The notes under the pieces: model-generated | What the model saw: only the letters and a program-made list of their open reading frames with translations | What the model was told of the DNA's origin: nothing | The model's database searches: none | Source of the DNA: Zonotrichia leucophrys gambelii | Taxonomy: Eukaryota > Chordata > Aves > Passeriformes > Passerellidae | Assembly: GCF_028769735.1 (NCBI RefSeq) | Contig: NC_088177.1 | Span: 15,936,599-16,000,598 of the forward strand | Length of the DNA: 64,000 bases | Direction: 5' to 3' | In this document: positions 35,733-46,741 of the stretch, in pieces | How positions within the stretch are numbered: position 1 is the first letter of the stretch | Layout: every line of letters begins with the position of its first letter | Made by a program: the position numbers and the translations under genes

Positions 35733-38700
35733 CCATATAAATGTGGGTTTATATTGATTTATGATTTAATTCTGAAAATAATTACAGCACCTAGAGGCAC
35801 TCTGATTGTAACAGATTTGAAACTGAAGCCTCACTTCACCCCACTGGGATAAAACCACCTGCCAAGACTGAGACTGGAGCAGGGATGTGACTGCACTCTG
35901 TGCCTCGGGCTGGTGGGGTCTCCCCAGCTCTGGACACAGAGAGGCTACTCACTATTAAAGCCAGGAGAACGCTGGTTTAGGGAAGACTTTGTGCACAAGC
36001 ACTTTCTGAAGCACCTGGATAACTCAGCCAGCAAAAAGCTACATGCAGGTGTTACCCAGGCAGGTTTTCTGTCCCAGTGTTGTGCTCTGTGAGGGGTGAA
36101 GGCTCCCATGTCCAAGAGCACAGTGTGGACAAATGCAGACAGGGCAGTGGTGACCCCATCCTCAGATTGCTTAGGACCATCTCCAGAGACTCCAGAATCC
36201 AGTCTGTGAGCTCCTGGGCTGCCCTGTGATGTGAACCAGAGCACAGGGACGTATTCCCTTCCACAGTCTGCCCTGGATCTGAACTAACACACTAACATGG
36301 ATATATCCTGATCCCAGCAAGCCTCACCGCTGCTTCCAAGATGGACAAACCTAATTGTTTCCATTGACAGCAGGCTGCAGACTCTTTCCTTTAGGTTTCT
36401 CCTACTTCATTATCATTAGCAACATCAGGCAGCCTTGGGCATCGGCAGGGGAAGGGCACGCTAATCTTCCGTCCCCAACTGTGCCATTAACAGACAGCTC
36501 AGCCTCAGCAAACCCAACGTGATCTTGCTTGGGGACAAAGCCAGAGGTCTAACCTGGCAGCTGCTCCAGCTCTTCTGAGCACGTAATTGTGCACATGCTG
36601 CTATCCAAACTCTTCCTGGCTCCTTCTGACATTAAGGCAGAGCCATGAGATTGATGCTCTATCTCCAGCCCACTGGTTGTGCTGAACCTGGCAGTGCCAG
36701 CTCCACAGCTCTCCCTTTGCAAAGCTAAGTAATGGAAATGTCAAGCCTCCAGCCTCGCTGCTTGATTTAAGAAAGTGTTTAAAAGTCAGTCCACCTCCCA
36801 TTTGCAGCAGACATCTGGACACCTTTGACTACTGGAGGTGTAGAGGGATATACACAAAATTTGGGTGGAAAGAGGAAGAAGGAAATTGGAGAGCTTGGGT
36901 CAGATGTCTTCATCACCCCCTTTGGCTTCTGGCCTCCAGGAATGTGACCAGGGTGATGGAAAACAGTGGAACCAGCAGCCATCTCTTAGAATTATTTTTT
37001 TTTACACTGGGTAGGTCTATTTACCCCAAATGTTCACTAAATACAGAAAACTCCAGTTTAAAAAGAGGCCAGTGGTGAAAAGCTGTGGTTATAAATTAAA
37101 TTACATGATTTCATAACTCGAAGAAAAGCGTCTAGCTCCCTGTGTGTAGCAATTTCCCCACACTGATAAACATACAGAATATAAGGAAAAAAATCCAGTG
37201 CATTTCCCAAGAATCTCCTTATCAGCAGAATAAGAATGTTCTGCTCCACTGAAATATTAACCATCATCATTTCTTCCTGCAGCCATTTCCAGCTTCCCAC
37301 CTTAGTCAAACTCACTTCATTAGGAAACATTTACTGCTCAAGTAATAGCAATTCTTTCCACGTAGCTCTACCATTTGCATTTCAGATGGGACACAATCAG
37401 CCATATGCTCCTTTTTTTTGTAATAAACCAGCTAAGAAACAGCTTCACTTCTCTACATTTTGCTACAGAAAAATGAGTGAAGGTTAATATATATTATGTT
37501 TCCAGTCAAGAGAAAATTAAGCCAACGGGAAAATTACAACAAAAGGGTGCTCTTCAGGGGAAATCTCAGCAACTTTGGATGCAGTTTCAAGAATACCTGG
37601 GGGATGCAGGAACCTATGCTCAGAGTTAGACACTTTAGAGACATATTTTTAAAGGTGTTTGAATGCTTAAAGATGCATGCAAACACTTTGTGTGGGATTT
37701 CTGGTATCTCAGAGACCTATTTCCCACTAATTTCAAAGACTGCTTCAGAGCCCACTAGGCATTTATTTACATCTTCTGATACCTTCCAAAACACAAAGAC
37801 CCAAAATGACTTTCCTGACCTCTTTCAGCAAAACTGAGACGAGAACCAAGGTTTTTCTGTACCCCACTCTAAAATTTCAACCATGACACCAACCTTTCTT
37901 TCCAAGCAAACCTCTGCAGCAGCCACATGAAGAGGATATGACATGTAAGCACCACGGGCCACTTGTGGTGCTTGTGCTGGGGTCAGATCCCTCTGAAGCA
38001 GGACAGAACTGCCCCAGGATGACACCATATGCTCCAAAGCCTTATAGGATCCCCTGTGTGAAGCCTGATTTTCAGAGCCAGCCACAGGGATGCTGATAAA
38101 ACACCAAACTTGCTGCCCCAATCTCTTTGCTGCAAGGATCATCCACACCTTGCACACTTTTCAGCAGACAACTTCTAGCTTGCATCCAAGTTTATTACTG
38201 CTTTTGCATTTAGACACTCAAATCCTACTCTAAGGCTGCACAATTAAGTCCACATCAAATATATGTCAGGAAGTGCAAAAGGCAGGATTGCATCAGGAAG
38301 ATTAATGGGCCTGTGTTGCTGGCTCTTTTTAATTTATAGTGCTCCTCTTATCAGGAAAATTTATGGTACTCCAACATCTTTTTTTCAAACTGGAGGAAGC
38401 AAAAGTCTGCCCATTTGGACCATGCAGTCAAATTCCAAAAGGGAAAATTGCAGTGAAAAAGGTGAGGCATGTACTCCAAATGTGTGTGCCCAGGCAAATG
38501 CAGTCTCTGAGAACAGCTCAGACTTCAGTGGGATCCACCAGTGAAGTAATAAATGCATAATGAACAGCACTTAATGCATTTGATTGAATGAAAACCTGTA
38601 AAGGTGCCTTCACTTCTTGAAGCATTATGAAATGCAAGAGTGGGACTCTCTTGTGTTCAACAAGAACCAAACTGTGAATCCCTGCTTGGCTCAGGGTGTG

Positions 38701-38850
38701 TGTTTGGTGAGAGTACCAATGGTGTTATTTTCTGGGCACAGAGAGTTCCTTAGCTCTTGTGGGACTCAGAAAGGCCCTACCCTGAAGAGAGCCTCCCCCT
38801 AACCCTTGTCATGCAGTACCCATCCCACTGCCAAGGGTGTGTCCAATGGC

Positions 38851-38868
38851 TGTCTGTCTGTCTGTCTG
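38851..38868. repeat. TGTC tetranucleotide repeat
   Basis: Four TGTC units followed by a partial unit; a short microsatellite. Confidence 0.9.
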
Positions 38869-41192
38869 CAGCTTCCCAGTCCCTGAGGCACTTCAGTATG
38901 CCTTGAATTTTAAGTAATTGGATCATTTGACCATGTTATCATCCTGCCTATGACTTCTGATTATAGTTCTATCAATAAATCTATTTGCTTTCTGTGTTCC
39001 CAAGTGTAGCACTGAAGAAAGCCTGGCAATGGAAAGGCTGACTGAGCACTCCTGGTGCTTAAGACACTGTGGGAAGGTCAATGAGCTCTCCTAGGGGGTC
39101 ACAGAATGAAACTGTACCCAAGAGCATACACAGAATACACGTGTAAGATTTAACCATGCCTTCTGCAGTCAGAAACACAGCTTTAAAAGCCTCTGTGAGG
39201 AAGGGGAGCCTCCAAGATGTCAGCAGATACCCTGCAGCTCCTCTGAGAAAGGAAGGAATGCTATTCCACAGGCCCTTTGTATCTTCAAGCAATGGGCTCA
39301 TATGTTAATTGATAAAAATTTGGACAGCCACCACAATCAATCATTAAACAAGGCTCATTTTCTTATGTCTTTTCTTCCAGGCCATTGTGACAGTCTCCAA
39401 TGCATTCCCTTTCTTTTAGACACTTTATTTTATTCCATTTCATTTCACATGATGATAATCCTGGAGGAGTTGCACATCCAGCAATCAGTGTGGTTACTTT
39501 GGTGCTCATGGAAGCAAAAACCACCAAAGCAAACAAAAAAGACTGTTGAAGGGGCAAGCCTGGGCACCTCCTGAGGGGATTTTGGGCTACCTCCTCATGG
39601 TGGATCTTGCAACCCTGCTTGATGACATTGCTGGATGCTGTCATGAGAATGTCACACGCAGGGTGAAGCAGCAAGTGTCTGCAGGCAGAGGTGCAGCTCT
39701 GCAGAGAAGATGCAGGAGAGGCCCAGAAGGGTGCCTGGGGGAGAGCTGGCAGAGCTGAGCTCAGCCTGAGGCAGGTGAGATGCTGGCAGGCACCTCCCTG
39801 TGCCTCACTGCTGTCTTGTGGGGTGTGTGCTGCTGCACTCTGCTCTGCGAGCTTCCATCAAGGCAGGAACTGCAAGGAGGGTGCTCAGCAGCACAAGGGA
39901 ACCCACAGGCAATTTGGGACTTCACCTGTTCATCGTGCTTCTTCCCTTCCCAGGGAAATGAGAGAGGAGCACAAAGAACTCCTTTCCAGCCTGGATCCTG
40001 ATCACACAGAAACACTGTCCAGCCCTCAGTCTGGTCCATGTGCCAGCAGTGATGGGGATGTGCTGCACCAGGCTGCTTGGCCAAGCTGGAGCAGCCAACT
40101 TGGCTTCCTGTTCAATCAGTCTCCATAAAAATTAATGGGGTCAATAAAGCAGGCATGGGTGAGTGCACAGGCTTCTAACGCCCCACGCTTCTGCAAACAG
40201 CATATGGTATTATTTGCTGGGCACAGAGAGTACCTTTGCCTGCAGAGAGCAAGCCACTGAAGGGAGGATTCATGGCTATGAAGGGCTGTCCCTTGAAGGA
40301 GGAGCTGCGTTTTAAGGAGGAGTCTCAATAAAATGAGAGAATGGTTCTTTGCCTATGAAGGGTAGGAGAATACTATAATTCTATTTCCTTAGTTCATGAA
40401 TAGAATATAATCATTAGTGACACAGTGATAACAAAAAGAAACGCACTCCAAGCTTTATATTTACTCCTAAGACAACTATTCAGTCTTTGTTTCCAGCAAT
40501 TATTTATCCAGCAATTCAGTATTACTGAAAAATAAATTTAAAAATGACTATACAGTATCTGCACGTAGCATGAGGAAGGTTTCCTATGTAGCTGTGATAG
40601 GAAGCAAGGAGGATAAATGAGACAATGCTTCCAAAGGAGAGGTTTCACTGGGAACAGATGCAGGCACATTTCTGTCAGAGCGAGATGGCAACGGCAGTCC
40701 TTCCCCATTCAGCATCTTTTAATTAGCCCTCTGCTGTCTGGAAACCTGAGAGCATTGTTGGTACTACCTCTGTTTATTAAAGATTCACATTCAGACTTTG
40801 CTGGCCATGGGTCATTTGCTTTTTGGAACCAGAGCAACAGAAAATTGTGCCTGAGATATCTGAGAGAGAAGTACTTAATGAAATGACTAACGTCTTCAGC
40901 CAAGTGTCTAGTTGATTACAGGGTCTAAACAGCAGAACAGCAATAAATCTGCCACAAAGAGAATTGTCAGTCAAGAAAAAAGGCATAAAACCAAAGAGAC
41001 AAGGAGGCAAGAGCTAAAAATGTGAACATGCAAATCTAGTGTTATTTTTACTAGTCAGAGCTCTGATATTTGAGCACATATGCTAATTTGGTCAAGTGTG
41101 AGATCCCACCATGTTTCAGAGAGCACTATTTAACAGGGAAGGTGAAGTTCCATTCTGTAATAATTTTAAATGTTATATATTTTCTCCAGGCA

Positions 41193-41193
<1 letters not shown>

Positions 41194-41234
<41 letters not shown>
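41194..41234 (+). repeat. Uninterrupted A41 tract
   Basis: Forty-one consecutive A. The 5' neighbour (CTCCAGGCAC) shows no clear retroposed gene, and CR1, the main avian LINE, does not leave poly(A) tails. A length-variable homopolymer or a poly(A)-tailed insert too short to recognise are both possible. Confidence 0.9.
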
Positions 41235-41236
<2 letters not shown>

Positions 41237-42839
41237 AAAACCCCAACAAAATTTTGCAGCATAGAAAAGCCCAAAGCCCTTTGCCACAAAACAGTGTATA
41301 AATAATGACACAGTTGTTGTACATTTATGATATTTCAACCAGAGACACTTCTTATCTTCCTCTACTCTGATCAGAACATGGTGATCAGAACCCCAAATTT
41401 CTGGATGTCAGCACAGACCTCTCCAAGCCCCCTGCCCCTCCCAGTAGGACACTAAATGCCCATTTAAAGCTAACCTGGCAGTATATATGCCTGCATAAAG
41501 AACCTGGCAATCAGTCCCAAATGCCTTCTCTACCATCAAGGTTTTTCTTTCTGGTACACAGGGCATCTTTGTTGACATTATCAGCAGGCAAGCTGAAATG
41601 AAGCCAGGCTTAACATTACACCTCGGCACTGGAACAGGCATTGTAGCACGGCTGTCAGGAGGCTGGTGGGAGCTCTCATTTACCCAGGCAGCTTTGGGGG
41701 TGTTTCATGTCTCAACACAACATCATGCAGAGACATCTGAATGAGCTCCAGGCAGGGACTGGGCAAGGTGAGCCTCTGGGAGCTCAGGTAGCTCGCTCAG
41801 ACACGCAGCCTGTGACAGCCCTTCACTGAGGAGCAGGGACAGCCACCTCTGTACCCAGCTCAGCACATCACCCACCACACAGCCACCTGCACACACAGGC
41901 AGCAAAACTGGATTGCTCCAGGCTGCTTGGACACACCTTTGTTTTGATGTGAGTGTCAAAAGGAGCACACAATCTGAGCTTCTGACCCTCAGCCCATCTC
42001 CAAGCACAGCTCTGAGCTTCAGTGGTCTCAGACAGCCTTGCAGCAGCCATGGGCTGGCACCATCACACCCCTAACAGAGAGACAAGGTCCTGACACACTC
42101 AGTGCAGTCAACAGGGACTTTTGGTGGTCTGGCCAAACTCAGGTACCCCCCAGTGGTCTCTGCAGCACGTGCAGCACAGCCCAAGAGGATGGCACCCAAA
42201 ACTGCCTCTGGCATCATTGCCTGCTTTGGCATGCACTGAACATCATATATCCACTGACATACACATCCATAAAATATCTTCAGAGTGCACACTGGCACGC
42301 AGTGTTTTACACTTTCTATGAATCATACCCTACAACCTGTCTGTGCTTGCCAGGAGACTGAAATCCTATCACTGCACTCTTAAGAACATCATTAAGAGGC
42401 TTAAAGAATAGAGACTCTGCGTGTCTCCTTCAAAACAAATTTTGCTGTAATTTTTGAGGTTGATGCAAAACTTTAGCTGCAGTGCAGAACAATAAACAAT
42501 ACATATTTTATAATGGCAGCACAAAAATAGCATGCAGTATTTCTTTGCTGGGCCTGATAGTGCTTCTCTTTTTGCTTTAAGATCACAAGAGAAGAAAAGC
42601 ACGGCTCATTTTGAGTGCTTTCCATTCAATGTTTGTTATTTACTTATTTATTTATCTAATTTATTTTTCCTTTTTGTCCTTTGCAGCCCTGCTTCTGCAC
42701 TAAGGGCTTTAGCATGCCTACTTTGCACGGTGGCTTCCCTGGGATATTTTACTTATTTCAACTGTTCAAATGTTTATCTTCACCAGGAGTAAAAGGAGAA
42801 AAGCTTGATTCCCTCAGGGCGATGCAATGTTTCTGCATG

Positions 42840-43050
42840 GCATTTCAATAGCATCCTGTTATTCAAACAATTAGAAATCACAGAGACCATGCACAGAATT
42901 ATCAGCATACTGCATGGAGATTTTTATTATTATGTAGTGCATAATGAAAATGATTTGAAGGACCCCAAAGCATCATAACAGAAAGAAGCGCTGAATAATC
43001 AGGTGATTTTTTTTTTTAACTGCAAGAGCCCAAAATATTGTTTACTGGAC
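42840..43050. other. Candidate conserved noncoding element
   Basis: Dense in ATTA/TAAT, CATAATGA and CAATTAG cores with TGCATGG and TATTATTATG stretches, free of recognised repeats. Conservation is not tested. The neighbouring AT-rich block at 42430-42660 may belong with it. Confidence 0.35.
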
Positions 43051-44589
43051 ATATGTCAAGCTAAAATGCACTAAAGTGGTGAATATATTTACTGATGGCC
43101 TTCCTTGCATACCAAATGCAACACACTCTGGGAGTGTAGCTGGAGACAGAGCCAGGAGCTTGGGCTACAGCTGCCACAGTGCTGCTGCATAGCAGGGATG
43201 GACTGGCAGTGCTTAAAAATACCCATGGATTTTTCAGAGCATGCTTGGCAGGGCAGCTCATGGAGGATGCTCCAAAACCACAGGCTGCTCCTGGAGACAC
43301 CCTGCTGTACAGCCTGCAGAGAGTCCCTGGGCACTGGCTGCCTCCCAGAGCTCAGTGAGGAGCTGGGCTCAGGCTCCTCCAGCTTTCAAGAAGTCATCCT
43401 GGAGACCGCAGCTCATGAGAAAAAATCTTTTACCTGCAGTGCAACTTGAGTCCTAATTCGCCTTTAATTTTTGACCTGTAACTTTTTTACTAAATTTGTG
43501 ACCAAAAAAATTACAAACTTCACCTTTGCTTCCTTTTCCACAATTCACAGCACCAATTATAGCATGACCTTCACCTGGCTTCCCAATGCCTCTGGTGCCC
43601 TCAACAGTACATTGAATTGTAGGCTAACAACTTTAGGGCAAAAGAAATGTGTCCATCTCTTTTTCTCTTTTTTTTTTGTCCTTCTAAATATCACTCTTAT
43701 TTTAAAGATACTAGGTTGTATAAAGCAATCTTTGCTACACTGGATGCTTTAAAGCCAAACACAGAATCACAAGTCTGATGACTGGGTTTGAAGAGCCATG
43801 GAAAAAACCTTGTTCTAGCTGTGTGACCAGAGAAAAAAAATCTTATTCTGTGCACATGCCAATTCAAGTGTCTGCAGGTATCTAATGTGCAAAGTTTATT
43901 TAGAACTCACAGAATAAAATAAATACCTCTCTATGGTTTGCCTGCCCCTGGTGAACTTCACGTCTCTGTGGTCTGTGCTAAAACAAAGCTTTGCTGCCTG
44001 TTTCTCTCTCTGTAAACATCTGAGGCTGTCCTTCATGAACACTTTATTGCTGTGTGCCTCAGACTGCTGATACTGTTCACTCCTATCTTGAAGCCAGCAG
44101 AATAATGAAAATTGTTTCCACAAATCCCCCAGTTTCACCCTGGACTGAACAGCCAGTGGGAATTCTGCAAGATCCAGTGGGAAGCATGGGACAGTATCTA
44201 GCAGCAGGTCCTGGCATGGGCCTTGTCAGGCAGGAAGGATCCATCTGCTCACAAAGAACTGCAGCTCTGAGACCAACCACAAATTTCTGCTGAAATTTCT
44301 GTTAACACTAGAAGTTACTTCTGAAAGTGGACTCTGATTTGAAAGTAAAGGGATGATGATGGCCTTTTGGCTAGCAGAGACCAGTGTGCTGCCAGCCGCA
44401 GCCTTTGCTCACATGAGCTATCCACTGCTGGTGGGGAAGGGAGATAGGGACCTTCCTAAAATGAGCAAAAGCTGTAGTAAAGGAATTCCTCAATGTGCAG
44501 TCTGCCTCCACATGTGCAGCAAGCCCAGCCCAGCTCTCCCCATAAACCCCTCTGTGTCCTTAAACACGTGTGCCTCCTGCTTCCTCAGG

Positions 44590-44704
44590 GATTCACAGAG
44601 CACTCTGAGGTGGAAGAGACCCACAAGGGTCACCTCAGGTACAACAGCCCATGCAGGGGTTGGACCCACAACCTTGGTGTTATCAGCACCACACCCTAGC
44701 CAGG
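44590..44704 (-). mobile_element. tRNA-Ile-derived SINE with CR1-like tail (TguSINE1-like), 5'-truncated
   Basis: Read on the minus strand, the element starts within a tRNA-Ile-like head (GTGGTGCTGATAACACCAAGG, the anticodon arm, then a degraded B box GTGGGTCCAACC). It continues into GACCCTTGTGGGTCTCTTCC and ends CTCTGTGAATC, matching the CR1-type tail. This layout is that of the SINE described from zebra finch. The head is cut inside the A-box region and the copy has drifted. An unrelated tRNA pseudogene is unlikely because the CR1-like tail is joined directly. Confidence 0.8.
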
Positions 44705-45559
44705 GGTACCTGCTTGAGGCAGCACCATCTGAACTGGCCACACATTCCAGGATACCCTGCTTGGTCAGCTCTCTTCAATCACAAAAACAATCCAGTCTGC
44801 TATTCAATGAAATTTTAGGAGGATACTTCCAAGTTTTCCTACAGGCATTGTTTGCACCTCCTGCACAGGCAGAAAGGTTATCTGTGCTCAGGATAACCTC
44901 ACATTACCTCAGCCCACAGGTATGAGCCTGGCACCCAAGCAGATCACTGCATTGGCAAGAAGGAGGGTGCAGTAGTAACCCTCCTTTCCTCAGAGCCTTC
45001 AGGGCTGTAGGTAAAAGCTGCTGTACAAAAGCAGGCATTCCTGCTGGCTGGGGATCTGCCTCATGGTGACCATGGGCTGGCTGCTTTTGGGATCAAGCCC
45101 CAAGGGACAGCGCTGCTGCCAGGGAAAGGAAGACAGACAATGACTGCAATGTGCCATCTCAAGGACATGTCCTTGCCAGCAAACTAATGGGATGAGAGCA
45201 ACCTTCTTAGGGCTGGCATACAGATCAGTGGAATCCACCTGCGACTCCCTGAAAGGAGCAAGTGCTGTGCACTGGCCAGGACGGGTGTCCCTGGGGCACC
45301 TGTGCTGTTCCACAGGGGAGAGCTCCATTACCAAATGGGCAGGCTGAGACACAGCAATTAAATCTGTACGTCTGGGGACATCTCACACAGGCTTTTAGCT
45401 GCAGCCTACACATGGGAAGGGACTGGGGCAGGAGCTGGGCTCTGTGAGGAAGGGACACCTGCCACTCTGCAGGGGCTGTGAGAGCTGAGGTCAGCCCTGT
45501 GCGTCAGCTCCCACTGAGTTTTCCTCAGGCTCATATTTAATGCATGGGATGTATTTTTA

Positions 45560-45900
45560 ATGGTTTAGATGTGTGAACAAACCGTGGCCTTGATGTTCCT
45601 ACACGGGTGTGTGAAGGAGCCTCCGACCTTCTGCAATGGATGCAGTTCTATTTTAATAGTTAACATAAAGTGGGATGGAAGAGATGAAGCATTCCATTAA
45701 GACATTTGATAATAAATTGGTAAGTGCTTTCCCAGTGTTTTACATAGTTATTCTCTCTGTTGATCTATTTAGCCAACACATGTAATTCCGAGCTACAAAG
45801 TTGTATTCCTGCTTTCGTAAACATACTTACATAAAACTCAATAACAACACAGTCTATTTATTGCTAAAACGCTAGTAGGAAATTGGAAAAGGTATAAATA
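45560..45900. other. Candidate conserved noncoding element
   Basis: Long low-repeat AT-rich stretch with TTAATAGTTAAC, ATAATAAATTGG, GTAAACATAC (forkhead-like) and CCAACACATG motifs and a few retained CpGs. The call is from sequence style only. Confidence 0.3.
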
Positions 45901-46258
45901 CAATTCATTGCTGGTGATCTCCTGCCCCCTGAAGGCACTGTAAGGCTCCAAATCTTGCTCAGTTCACAGCATCATAAAACCAAAGCAATAAATGTCACTC
46001 TTTTCTTGATTGCGCATTAGGCCAATTGGCTTTTTTATTGCGCCTAAACAGGCCGTCAGGAAGGCACCGCTCTCCTTACTGCTGGGGGATGACTCTGCCT
46101 AAATGGGGGGCCAGGGAGGAAGGGAAGCTTACTTTTAAATAACAAGGCTAAGAGAGAACAAGGGGAGAAGAAAGGTGCAAAAGCACGTCGCTCTGCAAGG
46201 CCTTTGCACTTGCTCTTTCATGCTGTAATGCCTTGATGTACGCAGACGATTATGTGTC

Positions 46259-46285
46259 AATGCACATTAATATCTGATGTGCATT
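46259..46285. repeat. Inverted repeat, 9-bp arms, 9-bp spacer
   Basis: AATGCACAT (46259-46267) and ATGTGCATT (46277-46285) are exact reverse complements around a TAATATCTG spacer. It lies in a block (46000-46320) that also looks like a candidate regulatory element. Confidence 0.8.
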
Positions 46286-46677
46286 ACCATATTATCATCC
46301 CTTATGTGCACTTTCACAGCCTGGTGAGCCCAGGCTCTCCCAGCCATGGGGTTACACAACCAACATCACTGTGGGGGCACAAACCAAACCTCAAACAGCT
46401 CAGGGCAGCACCCGTGCACAGCGCTGCCCTTGCAGGGCACAAAGGGACCCTCCTGTGTCCCTCTCACAAAGCAGCAGGACCTGGGTGTCCTCACAACACC
46501 TTGTATTACAGCAGGAGCACAAAACAGGCTGCCAAAGCCATTCCTCCCAATGCAGATCAAGGCATGTGCTCAAAAGGCTGGGACACTTTCCTACCCAGGA
46601 CTGATTACACCGGTCATAGCTGGTGGCAGAGGAGTAAAAAAAAACCCCAAACCGCGGGTTCATTTGCTCTCCTGTTG

Positions 46678-46741
46678 ATCTAGACACATGAAATGGTGGC
46701 TTTCCACCATGCTATGAGGTGTATATATTGTATCTAGACAC
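46678..46741. repeat. 10-bp direct repeats flanking a 44-bp segment with a small hairpin
   Basis: ATCTAGACAC occurs at 46678-46687 and 46732-46741. Between them ATGGTGG (46693-46699) pairs with CCACCAT (46704-46710). Confidence 0.7.

Noticed and set aside
43758..43830. CR1-like 3' end (ACACAGAATCACA followed by a GGTTTGAAGAGCC stretch)
   Set aside because: Only a short resemblance to the avian CR1 terminal repeat; the adjoining sequence does not match the tail I know.
44640..44704. Functional tRNA-Ile gene
   Set aside because: The head is truncated, the acceptor stem is missing and the B box is degraded; it is joined to a CR1-like tail, so it is a SINE.
44353..44925. 190-codon plus-strand frame
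   Set aside because: It runs through the SINE in antisense, so it is not a conserved coding region.
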